Assembly: GCA_913055625.1 (NCBI GenBank)
Contig: CAJXJW010000001.1
Location: 620,001 to 684,000 of the forward strand
Length of the DNA: 64,000 nucleotides
Source: an uncultured Pseudomonadota bacterium
GTDB taxonomy: Bacteria; Pseudomonadota; Gammaproteobacteria; Steroidobacterales; Woeseiaceae
Direction: 5' to 3'
Part shown: piece after piece, positions 1-9,504 of the stretch
How the letters are laid out: every line of letters begins with the position of its first letter
How positions within the stretch are numbered: the stretch's first letter is position 1
Position numbers and translations under genes: made by a program
The notes under the pieces: generated by a model
Told to the model about the DNA's origin: nothing
Databases searched by the model: none
Seen by the model: the letters and a program-made list of their open reading frames with translations, nothing else

Positions 1-155
1 ATCAGCGAGGGCCGGATGCCAGCGTCGGCAATGCGCCGGCCCATCTCGGGCGCGTCTTTTTCGCCGCGCCGGTTCAGCGGCCGCTCGCGGTCGGGCAGCG
101 AGCCGTCGCTCCAGCTCGACTTGGCGTGTCGGACGATCGTCAGCGTCTTCGGCAA
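1..155 (-). CDS. SixA-like histidine phosphatase, partial (5' end only)
   Basis: Only the first ~51 codons are inside the window; the gene runs off the left edge. The translation begins LPKTLTIVRHAKSSW and continues with DRERPLNRRGEKDA, the RHG/RHA catalytic signature and following loop of SixA-type phosphohistidine phosphatases of the histidine phosphatase superfamily. An in-frame TAA lies just upstream, so the start must be the TTG at 155-153, which has an AAGG ribosome-binding sequence. It follows sufT by 9 bases on the same strand and is probably co-transcribed with the suf operon. The substrate cannot be deduced. Confidence 0.7.
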   Translation of the reverse strand, partial: MPKTLTIVRHAKSSWSDGSLPDRERPLNRRGEKDAPEMGRRIADAGIRPSL

Positions 156-164
156 CGGGGCACC

Positions 165-716
165 TTACATGAGTCCGGTCTGCAGGCGGGCCTCGTCGGA
201 CATCATAGACTGGTTCCACGGCGGGTCAAAAACGAGCTCGACCTTCACGTCCGCGACCGTCGGGATGACGGCGATCTTCTCCTGCGCGTCTGCGACGAGT
301 ACATCGCCCATACCGCAGCCGGGTGCCGTCAGCGTCATGTCGACCTCAACCGAGCGTTCGCCGCTGCCGTTGGGACGGACGTCCAGCCGATAGATCAGCC
401 CGAGGTCGACGATGTTCACCGGTATCTCGGGGTCGTAGCAGGTCTTGAGCTGCCGCCAGATGACATCCTCGATGTCCTTGTCGGTCGGATTCTCAGGCAC
501 GTCGGGCGCGGGCGTCGGCTCCTTGCCCAGCGCGTCGGCATCGCTGCCGGCGATCCGAAACAGGTTGCCCTCGATGTACACGGTGAAGCTGCCGCCCAGT
601 GCCTGGGTGATGAAGCCGGTGGTGCCTTCGCGGAGCAGCAGTTCTTCGCCCGCCGGGATGATAATGGCGCGGACGTCGCGGGCGAGTGTCACGGGCTCGT
701 TCGTGTGGCCGAACAT
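165..716 (-). CDS. sufT: SufT, Fe-S cluster assembly/maturation protein
   Basis: 183 residues. The N-terminal third (about residues 8-60: VTLARDVRAIIIPAGEE, then a hydrophobic strand-rich segment) is the SufT-specific extension. The rest (about 78-170) is a MIP18/DUF59 domain with the YDPEIPVNIVDLGLIY motif and the conserved Cys in TAPGCGMGD. Family knowledge: SufT helps maturation or delivery of Fe-S clusters to client proteins in the cytosol. It is the last suf gene here, 3 bases after sufU. Length and domain order are normal for the family. Confidence 0.93.
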   Translation of the reverse strand: MFGHTNEPVTLARDVRAIIIPAGEELLLREGTTGFITQALGGSFTVYIEGNLFRIAGSDADALGKEPTPAPDVPENPTDKDIEDVIWRQLKTCYDPEIPVNIVDLGLIYRLDVRPNGSGERSVEVDMTLTAPGCGMGDVLVADAQEKIAVIPTVADVKVELVFDPPWNQSMMSDEARLQTGLM

Positions 717-719
717 GGC

Positions 720-1187
720 TCAGTTCTCCGTCGAGGCAATGCGGCGACCGCCGAGCGCGGCAGACAGTGCGTGCCACGCGAGCGAGGCACACTTCACGCG
801 GGACGGGAATTCGCGCACGCCGAGCAGTGCGTTCAGTTTTCCGAGCTCATCGGCGGTTGCCTCGCCGCGCAGCGCGCCGGTCACCTGCTCCATCTTTGCG
901 AGTGCATTTTCGCGGCTGAGGCCCAGGACCTCGTCGGTCAGTAGCGACGCTGACGCCACCGAGATCGCGCAGCCGCTGCCTTCGAAGGCAACGTCCCGTA
1001 CGACGCCGGCATCGTCCACGCGGAGGTGCAGGTGCAGCTTGTCGCCGCACAACGGGTTGATGCCTTCGGCGGAGTGGGTCGCGCCGGCGAGCACGCCGTA
1101 GTGCCGCGGCTGCCGCGCATGGTCGAGGATCAGCTCGCGATACAAGTCGCGGATGTCGTCGTTCGACAGGGCGGTCACGCTGCTCAC
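720..1187 (-). CDS. sufU: SufU, NifU-like Fe-S scaffold / sulfur-transfer protein
   Basis: 155 residues with the IscU/SufU fold. Three conserved Cys are visible: C47 (NPLCGDK, with Asp49), C73 (GSGCAIS) and C133 (VKCASL). The insertion between the second and third Cys is typical of SufU rather than IscU. Family knowledge: SufU accepts persulfide sulfur from SufS via a Zn site and passes it to the SufBCD scaffold. The GTG start overlaps the sufS stop (GTGA), so translation is coupled. No sufE or sufA lies in this operon, consistent with SufU as the SufS partner. Confidence 0.95.
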   Translation of the reverse strand: MSSVTALSNDDIRDLYRELILDHARQPRHYGVLAGATHSAEGINPLCGDKLHLHLRVDDAGVVRDVAFEGSGCAISVASASLLTDEVLGLSRENALAKMEQVTGALRGEATADELGKLNALLGVREFPSRVKCASLAWHALSAALGGRRIASTEN

Positions 1188-2425
1188 GCGAAGATCTCCT
1201 GCGCCTTCCGAACGGCGCTCACGAGCCGGTCCACGTCGTCGCGGTCGTTGTACAGAGCGAGCGATGCGCGCGCGGTGCCGGGGATGTCGAAGCGCTGCAT
1301 GACCGGCATCGCGCAGTGATGGCCTGTCCGGATCGCGATGCCCTGGTGGTCGAGAATCGTGCCGAGGTCGTGTGGATGGATGTCGCCGACCAGGAACGAC
1401 TGCACGCTGGCCTTATCGGGTGCGGTGCCGATGAGCCGCAGGCCGTCAATCTCGGAAAGCTGTTGCGTCAGGTACGCGAGCAGCGCGGTTTCGTGGGCGG
1501 CGATGCGGTCGAGCTTCACGCGCTTCAGGTAGTCGACCGCGGCGCCCAGCCCGATCACGCCGGCGATGTTCGGTGTGCCCGCTTCGAACTTGTACGGCAG
1601 TTCGTTGAACACAGTACCGTCGAAACGCACCTCGAGAATCATGTCGCCGCCGCCCTTCCACGGTGGCATGGCGTCCAGCAATGCCTCGCGTCCGTACAGC
1701 ACGCCGGTGCCGGTCGGGCCGAACATCTTGTGCCCGGAAAACACGTAGAAGTCGCATCCGAGTGCCTGCACGTCGACCGCCATGTGCGGGACGCCCTGCG
1801 CGCCGTCGACGAGGACGGGGATGTCGCACTCGTGCGCCGCATCGACGATACGCCGCACCGGGTTCACGGTGCCGAGCGCGTTTGACACGTGGCCGACCGC
1901 CACGATGCGTACCGCCTCGGTCATCAGCTCGATCATTCGCTCGACGTCGAGGCTGCCGTCCTCGTTGATGGGCGCGACGATGAGTTCCGCGCCGGTTTGC
2001 TCGCAGACGAGCTGCCAGGGGACGATGTTCGAGTGATGTTCCAGGTGCGTGATCAGGACCTGGTCGCCGCGCTGCAGGCGCGGGCGGCCGTAGGACTGCG
2101 CGACCAGGTTGATCGACTCCGTGGTGCCGCTCGTGAGCACGATCTCGGACCGGCTCGCCGCGTTGATGAACGCGCGCAGCTTGTCGCGCGCGCCTTCGTA
2201 GGCCTCGGTGGCGCGGTGGCTCAGCGTGTGGACGCCACGGTGAACGTTCGCGTGGTCCGACTGTTGGTAGTTCGCGACCGCGTCGATGACGGCCTGCGGC
2301 TGTTGTGCCGACGCCGCGCTGTCGAGGTACACCAGCGGGTGTCCGTGAATCGCCTGGTCCAGTGCCGGGAAGTCGTCGCGCACGTTCAGCAGCGCGTCGT
2401 CCGATTCCGCCTTCAACGGCTTCAT
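1184..2425 (-). CDS. sufS: SufS, group II cysteine desulfurase
   Basis: 413 residues, normal length. PLP-dependent class V aminotransferase fold. The PLP lysine lies in FSGHKMFGPTG (about residue 232) and the catalytic Cys in RTGHHCAMPV (about residue 370). Family knowledge: converts cysteine to alanine and loads persulfide for Fe-S cluster synthesis. ATG start overlapping the sufD stop by 4 bases; sits between sufD and sufU. Confidence 0.97.
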   Translation of the reverse strand: MKPLKAESDDALLNVRDDFPALDQAIHGHPLVYLDSAASAQQPQAVIDAVANYQQSDHANVHRGVHTLSHRATEAYEGARDKLRAFINAASRSEIVLTSGTTESINLVAQSYGRPRLQRGDQVLITHLEHHSNIVPWQLVCEQTGAELIVAPINEDGSLDVERMIELMTEAVRIVAVGHVSNALGTVNPVRRIVDAAHECDIPVLVDGAQGVPHMAVDVQALGCDFYVFSGHKMFGPTGTGVLYGREALLDAMPPWKGGGDMILEVRFDGTVFNELPYKFEAGTPNIAGVIGLGAAVDYLKRVKLDRIAAHETALLAYLTQQLSEIDGLRLIGTAPDKASVQSFLVGDIHPHDLGTILDHQGIAIRTGHHCAMPVMQRFDIPGTARASLALYNDRDDVDRLVSAVRKAQEIFA

Positions 2426-3683
2426 GCGCCGATCTCCGCCATGATGTCACGAAGCCGTGCTTCCACCGCATCACCGATCGTCTCGCGAAGTCCCGCGATC
2501 GGCGCGGAATCCACGACCGTGGCGGCGAACGCGCGGGTCAGGATGCGGCGCGCGCGTTGCCGGCCGATTCCCCGCGTGCGCAGGTAGTACAGCGCCCGCT
2601 CGTCGAGGTGACCGACCGTTGTACCGTGCGCACACTTCACGTCGTCGGCATAGATTTCGAGTTCCGGCTTGGCGTCCACCTCGGCCTGCTCGGTGAGAAG
2701 GAGGTTGTGGTTCGCCTGCTCGGCGTCGGTGCCGTCCGCGCCCGCGTGCACGATCGCCTTGCCGTTCCACACGGCGCGGGCGCGGCCGGCCAGCACGCCT
2801 CGGTATTCCTGCCGTGACGTCGCGGGGCCGACGCGGTGATCCGTGCGCGTGTGGTTGTCGACGTGCTGTCCCGGTCCGGCGACGTAGACACCGTTCAGCG
2901 TCGCAGACGCGCCGCGCCCGGCGATGTCGACCGCGAGGTCGTGGCGGGCGAGCCGTCCGCCGAGGTCGGCACCGAAGTAGTCGAAACGGGCATCCCGGTC
3001 GAGCCGTACGTCCAGGCGCGCCGTCTGGCTGTGTGCCGTTGCGCGTTGCTGCAGCCTTACGTAGTCACAGCGGCTGTCCGCGGCGAGGTCGAGTTCGACC
3101 AGGACATTGGAATAGTGGCCCTCGTCGCCGGAGGATACCTGGTGCTCGAACACCTGCACCGCGGCACCGCGGTCTACGGCGAGGTTCACGCGCACCTGCG
3201 CGGTGACGGCCGATGCGGTTGCACTGTCGGCCACCAGCAGTGCCAGCGGCTTCGTGAGTGATTCGCTTACCCGGATCCGCACCGGGTCGCGCACCAGCGC
3301 TGCATTCAGGCCGCCGAGGGCGCCGTGCGGCTTCGGGAATTCGCTGGCGTCCGTTGCCACCCCGATACCGGGAAGCGCCAGCGCGTCGGAGAAAGCTTCA
3401 AGGACCGATCCGTTTGCAATCACGATCCAGTGAGCGTCGAGGCCGGCCTGTGCCCGGCGGACGAGCTCGGTGTCGGGTTCGTCGACCGGTGCTCCGGCGG
3501 CGAGCCACGCGCGACTCAGTGCCGCGACCCCGCCGAGATCCGTGTACTTCCAGTCCTCGACCTTTGTCGTCGGGAAGCCCTGCCGCGCGAGCACCGTGCG
3601 TCCCGCCTCGCGTAACCCGGCGAGACTCGCGTGGGGCAGGGCGGCCGCGGTCTCGGCGAGCCGATCGACGGGCAACTCATGCA

Positions 3684-3687
<4 letters not shown>
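2422..3687 (-). CDS. sufD: SufD, SufBCD scaffold subunit
   Basis: About 421 residues. Beta-helix SufB/SufD-family protein; the region [11 protein letters not shown] near the N-terminus and the C-terminal segment [23 protein letters not shown] are characteristic. I place the start at 3687 (MMHELPVD), where ATGATG overlaps the sufC TGA, rather than at the upstream in-frame codon at 3711 inside sufC. Family knowledge: forms the SufBC2D scaffold on which clusters are built. Confidence 0.95.
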
Positions 3688-4445
<758 letters not shown>

Positions 4446-4447
4446 CC

Positions 4448-5896
4448 TCAGCCGACGGCGCCTTCGAGGCTCACGTTGAGCAGCGCCTGCGCCTCGACGG
4501 CGAATTCCATCGGCAGTTCATTGAAGACTTCCTTGCAGAAGCCGTTGACGATCATGTTCACGGCGTCTTCCTCCGCGATACCGCGCTGGCGGCAATAGAA
4601 CAGCTGGTCGGCCGAGATCTTCGACGTCGTCGCCTCGTGCTCCACCTTCGCCGTCGGGTTGCGGATTTCCATGTACGGGAACGTGTGCGCGCCGCATTCC
4701 TTGCCGATCAGCAGCGAGTCGCACTGTGTGTGATTCCGTGCGCCCTCGGCCTGCGGCATCACGCGGACCAGGCCGCGGTACGCGTTCTGCGCCTTGCCGG
4801 CCGAGATGCCCTTCGACACGATCGTGCTGCGCGTGTTGCGGCCGATGTGGATCATCTTCGTGCCGGTATCCGCCTGCTGGTAATTGTTCGCGACGGCGAC
4901 GGAGTAGAACTCGCCGACCGAGTTGTCGCCGCGCAGGATGCAGCTCGGGTACTTCCACGTGATCGCGGACCCGGTCTCGACCTGCGTCCAGGATATTTTC
5001 GAGTTCGCGCCGCGGCAGTCGCCGCGCTTCGTGACGAAGTTGTAGATGCCGCCGCGGCCTTCCTCGTCGCCCGGGTACCAGTTCTGAACGGTCGAGTACT
5101 TGATCTCGGCGTCTTTCAGTGCGACGAGTTCCACGACGGCGGCGTGCAGCTGATTCTCGTCGCGCATCGGCGCCGTGCAGCCTTCCAGGTACGAAACGTG
5201 GCTGCCTTCGTCGGCGACGATCAGCGTGCGTTCGAACTGGCCGGTGTTCGCCGCGTTGATGCGGAAGTAGGTGGACAACTCCATCGGGCAGCGCACGCCC
5301 TTGGGGATATAGACGAACGAGCCGTCGCTGAATACCGCGGAATTGAGTGCCGCGAAGAAGTTGTCGCGTTGCGGCACGACGCTGCCCAGGTACTTGCGCA
5401 CGAGTTCCGGGTGCTCGCGCACCGCTTCCGAGAACGAGCAGAAGATCACCCCCGCGTCCGCCAGCTTCTTCTTGAACGTCGTCGCGACCGACACGCTGTC
5501 AAACACGGCGTCGACGGCGACGCCGGCGAGCTTCGCGCGCTCGTGCAGCGGGATGCCGAGCTTGTCGTAGGTCTCGAGGAGTTTCGGGTCGACCTCGTCC
5601 AGGCTCTTCGGACGATCCTTGTCGGATTTCGGCGCGGAGTAATAGGAGATCGCGTCGTAGTCGATCTTCGGGTAGTGCACGTGGGCCCAGTCGGGCTCCG
5701 CCATCTCGCGCCACAGTCGGTACGCGCGCAGGCGCCACTCGAGCAGGAACTCCGGCTCCTGCTTGATTGCCGAGATCGCGCGCACGACATCCTCGTCGAG
5801 CCCGGGCGGCAGGCCCTCGCTCGCGATGTCCGTGACGAAACCGTGCTTGTAGCGTCGGTTGACGAGTTGTTCGAGATTTTCGGGTTCGGTGGCCAT
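4448..5896 (-). CDS. sufB: SufB, Fe-S cluster scaffold core subunit
   Basis: 482 residues, typical length. Conserved SufB segments are visible: [50 protein letters not shown] and the C-terminal FCRQRGI. Family knowledge: SufB holds the nascent cluster and receives persulfide. Its ATG directly abuts the TGA of the upstream regulator gene, so the two are one transcription unit. Confidence 0.97.
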   Translation of the reverse strand: MATEPENLEQLVNRRYKHGFVTDIASEGLPPGLDEDVVRAISAIKQEPEFLLEWRLRAYRLWREMAEPDWAHVHYPKIDYDAISYYSAPKSDKDRPKSLDEVDPKLLETYDKLGIPLHERAKLAGVAVDAVFDSVSVATTFKKKLADAGVIFCSFSEAVREHPELVRKYLGSVVPQRDNFFAALNSAVFSDGSFVYIPKGVRCPMELSTYFRINAANTGQFERTLIVADEGSHVSYLEGCTAPMRDENQLHAAVVELVALKDAEIKYSTVQNWYPGDEEGRGGIYNFVTKRGDCRGANSKISWTQVETGSAITWKYPSCILRGDNSVGEFYSVAVANNYQQADTGTKMIHIGRNTRSTIVSKGISAGKAQNAYRGLVRVMPQAEGARNHTQCDSLLIGKECGAHTFPYMEIRNPTAKVEHEATTSKISADQLFYCRQRGIAEEDAVNMIVNGFCKEVFNELPMEFAVEAQALLNVSLEGAVG

Positions 5897-6370
5897 TCAG
5901 GTTTTCTTGCTGCGTTGTCCCTGCACGCTGACCGGCACGCCGGCGAAGCGGAAGCTGGGGATCGGCCGGTTCGCGTGCACCAGGTCGGCGAGCGTTACTT
6001 CGTCCAGTGCGCGGCGAATGGCGACGTTGATGCGCTGCCAGGCGCCGCCCACGGAGCAGATGCCCTCGTGCTCGCACTGGCTGTCCGTCGCGCTGCATTC
6101 CGTAATCGACACCGGGCCTTCCAGTGCGTCGATGACGTCGGCGGCGCTGATGGATTGCGGCTCGCGTGCGAGCGCGTAGCCGCCGTTGACGCCACGCGTC
6201 GAGTTGACGAGCCCGGCGCGCGCGAGCGACTTCAGCAGCTTGCTCACCGTGGGCAGCGCGATGCCGGTCGCATCCGCGACGTCGGCGGCGGATACGACGG
6301 TGCCCGGCTCGGCCGCGAGGTGGGCGAGAACCACGGTGCCGTAGTCGGTCAGTTTGCTGATGCGTAGCAC
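5897..6370 (-). CDS. Rrf2-family regulator of the suf operon
   Basis: 157 residues, GTG start (MLRISKLTDYGTVVL). The N-terminal half is the Rrf2 winged helix-turn-helix. Three Cys (C92, C99, C105) stand in the IscR-like cluster-binding loop, so Fe-S sensing is likely. It matches the gammaproteobacterial 'SUF system Fe-S cluster assembly regulator' that heads suf operons. First gene of the operon, with a 15-bp palindrome 27 bases upstream of the start; autoregulation is inferred. Confidence 0.92.
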   Translation of the reverse strand: MLRISKLTDYGTVVLAHLAAEPGTVVSAADVADATGIALPTVSKLLKSLARAGLVNSTRGVNGGYALAREPQSISAADVIDALEGPVSITECSATDSQCEHEGICSVGGAWQRINVAIRRALDEVTLADLVHANRPIPSFRFAGVPVSVQGQRSKKT

Positions 6371-6397
6371 GGAAGTCCGGCGGGTCGAACAGAATGG

Positions 6398-6412
6398 GGA
6401 CTATTTTAGTCC
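6398..6412. promoter_or_regulatory. Perfect palindrome upstream of the suf operon; candidate operator
   Basis: The 15-mer GGACTATTTTAGTCC is a perfect inverted repeat (6-bp arms, 3-bp centre). Read toward the suf genes its centre contains TAAAAT, a -10-like hexamer, so a bound repressor would occlude the promoter. It lies between the divergent suf and mla operons. That the Rrf2 regulator binds it is inference from position and symmetry. Confidence 0.6.
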
Positions 6413-6462
6413 TGTTTAAATCCGGATGCCAGCGCTTATGCTGCATTCAGGAACGGTCTGCT

Positions 6463-7293
6463 ATGCTACGCCGCGAAATGAACGCCCCCCGTGACAACAT
6501 CGTCGAGATTCGCGACCTGCACTTTTCGCGCGGGGCGCGAAAAATTTTTGACGGTCTGAACGTCGATATCAAGCGCGGGCAGGTCACGGCGATCATGGGT
6601 CCGAGCGGCACCGGCAAGACGACGCTGCTGCGGCTCATCACGCGACAACTGCGGCCGGACCACGGAACCATCGTCGTCGACGGCGTCGACATCGCGAATC
6701 TCAACAAGGCGGAGCTGTACAAGTTGCGGAAGCGCTTCGGGATGCTGTTCCAGAACGGCGCCTTGTTGACCGATCTGTCAGTTTTCGAGAACGTCGCGTT
6801 CCCGTTGCGGGAACACACGAACCTGTCGAACCGGTTGATCCGGCATGTCGTACTGACCAAGCTGCACGCGGTCGGGTTGCGCGGCGCCGCCGACATGATG
6901 CCGGGGGAGCTTTCGGGCGGCATGGCGCGCCGCGTCGCGCTGGCGCGCGCAATGGCCACGGACCCGGATATCCTGATCTACGACGAGCCCTTCGTCGGTC
7001 TCGACCCGATCTCCATGGGCGTGATCGTGCGTCTCGTCCGCCGGATGAACGACGCGCTGGGCATTTCCAGCATCCTGGTCAGCCACGACGTCGACGAGAT
7101 CTCGACCGTATCGGATTGCAGCTACTTGCTGTCCGACGGCAAGGTCGCCGCGTCGGGCAGCCCGGACGAGTTGAACCGGGCCAGCTCGGAACTCGTGCGC
7201 CAGTTCATGCACGGCATGGCGGATGGCCCTGTGGCCTTCCATTTCGCGGCGCCAGACTACGCAGAGCAGCTGCTCGGCAGGGATTCGGAGTAA
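6463..7293 (+). CDS. mlaF: MlaF, ATPase of the Mla phospholipid transporter
   Basis: 276 residues from the ATG at 6463 (an ATG at 6478 is also possible). ABC ATPase with Walker A GPSGTGKTTL, signature LSGGMARRVALARAMA and Walker B ILIYDEPFVGLD. The C-terminal tail (VRQFMHGMADGPVAFHF) is typical of MlaF. Family knowledge: energises MlaFEDB in the inner membrane to move glycerophospholipids between the membranes. First gene of mlaFEDCB, 5 bases before mlaE. Confidence 0.95.
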   Translation: MLRREMNAPRDNIVEIRDLHFSRGARKIFDGLNVDIKRGQVTAIMGPSGTGKTTLLRLITRQLRPDHGTIVVDGVDIANLNKAELYKLRKRFGMLFQNGALLTDLSVFENVAFPLREHTNLSNRLIRHVVLTKLHAVGLRGAADMMPGELSGGMARRVALARAMATDPDILIYDEPFVGLDPISMGVIVRLVRRMNDALGISSILVSHDVDEISTVSDCSYLLSDGKVAASGSPDELNRASSELVRQFMHGMADGPVAFHFAAPDYAEQLLGRDSE

Positions 7294-7298
7294 GGCCG

Positions 7299-8066
7299 AT
7301 GCCGCGCGAGCTCTGGATCACGTTCGTGGAATTCGTGCGCACGTTCGGCGCACTGACGCTGTTCCTGGTGGAGTTGCTGATCCAGGTGCCGCGGGTCTTC
7401 GTGCGGCGCTTCCGACTGATCGTGGCGCAGGTCTACAACGCCGGGTCCCTGTCGCTGGTCATCATCATGGTGTGCGGTGCCTTCGTCGGCGGCGTGCTGG
7501 CCCTGCAGGGCTACGCCAACCTGACGCGCTTCAACGCCGAGGATGCCGTGGGCATCTTCGCCGGCTTCGCGCTGATCAAGGAGCTCGGGCCGGTCATCAC
7601 CGCGTTGCTGTTCGCGGGGCGGGCGGGGACGGCGCTGGCCTCCGAAATCGGCCTGATGAAGGCCACTGACCAGCTCTCGGCCATGGAGATGATGGCCGTC
7701 GACCCGATTCGCCGCGTCGTGTTGCCACGCTTCCTGGGCGGCGTCATCGCGATGCCGCTCCTGACCGCGGTGTTCAGCATGATTGGCCTGCTCGGGGCGC
7801 ACATGGTTGGTGTCATGCTGCTCAGCATCGACGTCGGCGCGTTCTGGCAGCAGATGCAGTCGACACTCGATCTCCGCGACGTGTCCGAGGGCATCTTGAA
7901 AAGCGTGGTCTTCGGCGTGATTGCGAGCCTGCTGGCGGTCTGGGAGGGTTACAATGCGATTCCGACCGCCGAAGGCGTGAGCCGCGCGACCACGCGAACC
8001 GTCGTATTGACCGCCATTGCCGTCCTGATCACGGACTTCATGATCACGGCGTGGTTCCTGAGGTAG
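7299..8066 (+). CDS. mlaE: MlaE, Mla transporter permease
   Basis: 255 residues from the ATG at 7299 (PRELWITFVEFVRTF). MlaE/YrbE permease with several hydrophobic segments and the conserved stretches GGVLALQGYANL, ELGPVITALLFAGRAGTALASEIG and AMEMMAVDPIRRVV. Inner-membrane subunit of MlaFEDB. Four bases separate it from mlaD. Confidence 0.95.
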   Translation: MPRELWITFVEFVRTFGALTLFLVELLIQVPRVFVRRFRLIVAQVYNAGSLSLVIIMVCGAFVGGVLALQGYANLTRFNAEDAVGIFAGFALIKELGPVITALLFAGRAGTALASEIGLMKATDQLSAMEMMAVDPIRRVVLPRFLGGVIAMPLLTAVFSMIGLLGAHMVGVMLLSIDVGAFWQQMQSTLDLRDVSEGILKSVVFGVIASLLAVWEGYNAIPTAEGVSRATTRTVVLTAIAVLITDFMITAWFLR

Positions 8067-8070
8067 AGCA

Positions 8071-8544
8071 ATGAAGAAAACCCGCACTGTCGAACTCGGC
8101 GCCGGACTGTTTGCCCTGCTGGGCATCGGGGCCCTGTTTTTCCTGACCACGCAGGCCACGGGCGGCGACGACTTTGCCGCGAAAGAGGTCTACACGGTGC
8201 AGGCGCGCTTCGACAATGTCGGCAGCCTGAAGCCGCGTGCGCCGGTATCGATGTCCGGCGTGACGATCGGGCGCGTAACGAAGATCGAGTTTGATCCCGA
8301 CGTGCTGAACGCGGTCGTCACGATGTCCATCGACAAGCGCTACGACAGGATTCCCGACGACTCCGATGCCAGCATCCTGACGGCGGGCCTGCTCGGCAGC
8401 CAGTACGTCGGGCTGCAGGCCGGCGGTTCCGACTTCTACCTCGAGGACGGCAGCGAAGTGTTGTTCACGCAGTCGGCCGTGGTGCTCGAGAACCTGATCG
8501 GCAAGTTCCTCGTGGGCAATTCTGGCAAGGACGACGACGAATGA
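8071..8544 (+). CDS. mlaD: MlaD, MCE-domain lipid-binding subunit
   Basis: 157 residues. One N-terminal membrane anchor (about residues 8-26) and a single MCE domain (about 40-115: YTVQARFDNVGSLKPRAPV, VTIGRV, then LLGSQYVGL). Family knowledge: hexameric periplasmic ring that hands lipids between MlaC and MlaFE. Its end overlaps the mlaC start by 4 bases (ATGA). Confidence 0.95.
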   Translation: MKKTRTVELGAGLFALLGIGALFFLTTQATGGDDFAAKEVYTVQARFDNVGSLKPRAPVSMSGVTIGRVTKIEFDPDVLNAVVTMSIDKRYDRIPDDSDASILTAGLLGSQYVGLQAGGSDFYLEDGSEVLFTQSAVVLENLIGKFLVGNSGKDDDE

Positions 8545-9173
8545 ACGTTCACACTCTTATCCGGGGGATGCGAAGGGCCGGCGTGGCCGTCGCGCTGTCC
8601 GTCACGCTGTTCGCGGCCAACGCATCGGCGAATTCTCCCAACGACGTGATTACCTCCGCCATCGACGAGTTGGCGAAGGTGCTGGACGGCCGCAAGGAAG
8701 AGCTTGCGGCCGACCCGGTGGCGCTGAAGGCCGTCATCGACCCGATCCTGTTGCCGCGCTTCGATCGTCGGTACGCGGCACAGCTCGTGCTCGGCAAGCA
8801 CTGGCGCGACGCGACGTCGGAGCAGCGCGATCGGTTCGTGGAGGCGTTTTACGATGCGATGCTCCGCAAGTACTCCGACGGCGTCACCGAGTTCGACCAG
8901 GACCGGGTGGAGGTCCTGCCGTACCGCGGCGACGACTCGAAGCCGCGGACGATGGTACGGACGATAGTGACGTTGAATGACGGCGCCAGGACGCCGGTGA
9001 ATTACGGCATGGTCAAGCGGGACTCCGGTTGGATGATCTTCGACGTGACGATCGAAGGCGTCTCCTACATCCGGAACTTCCGCGCGGAGCTGGATTCCGA
9101 AGTTGCCTCGACCGGTCTCGAGCAGATGATCTCGCGCTTCGAGAAAGAAGCGGGCGCCACGACTGGTGAGTGA
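8541..9173 (+). CDS. mlaC: MlaC, periplasmic phospholipid shuttle
   Basis: 210 residues. Signal peptide (about residues 1-30, ending near ANASA), then the MlaC/Ttg2D domain with ILLPRFDRRYAAQLVLGKHWRDAT and GWMIFDVTIEGVSYIRNFR. Carries phospholipid between the MlaA complex at the outer membrane and MlaFEDB. Overlaps mlaB by 8 bases. Confidence 0.95.
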   Translation: MNVHTLIRGMRRAGVAVALSVTLFAANASANSPNDVITSAIDELAKVLDGRKEELAADPVALKAVIDPILLPRFDRRYAAQLVLGKHWRDATSEQRDRFVEAFYDAMLRKYSDGVTEFDQDRVEVLPYRGDDSKPRTMVRTIVTLNDGARTPVNYGMVKRDSGWMIFDVTIEGVSYIRNFRAELDSEVASTGLEQMISRFEKEAGATTGE

Positions 9174-9504
9174 CTACGCTCTGGAAGATGCCGGCGACGG
9201 CCGCTTCCGGCTGACCGGCAACATGACCTTCGCGACGGCCGAGGCGATCCTGCGGGAGAGCGAGGACCTGTTCGAGGAATACACGCGCATCGAGGTGGAC
9301 CTTTCCGGCATCACGCGCGCGGACTCCGCGGGACTTGCGCTCCTGCTCGAATGGATCAACTGGGCCATCCAGACGGTCCGCGAGATTCGCTATATCGAGG
9401 TGCCGGACCGCGTCATCGCGATCGCAAAGACGACCGAGGTCGAGGCTTTGCTGGCGCGCGGCGAGCGCTGGTCGGGATTCATCGAGGCGCCCGAGTCCGC
9501 CTAG
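9166..9504 (+). CDS. mlaB: MlaB, STAS-domain regulator subunit
   Basis: 112 residues from a GTG start inside the mlaC end. STAS fold with the typical phosphorylatable-Ser region ITRADSAGLALLLEW. Family knowledge: cytosolic MlaB binds MlaF and is needed for complex activity. Its TAG stop shares the tetramer CTAG (9501-9504) with the stop codon of the convergent mlaA. Confidence 0.92.
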   Translation: MSDYALEDAGDGRFRLTGNMTFATAEAILRESEDLFEEYTRIEVDLSGITRADSAGLALLLEWINWAIQTVREIRYIEVPDRVIAIAKTTEVEALLARGERWSGFIEAPESA

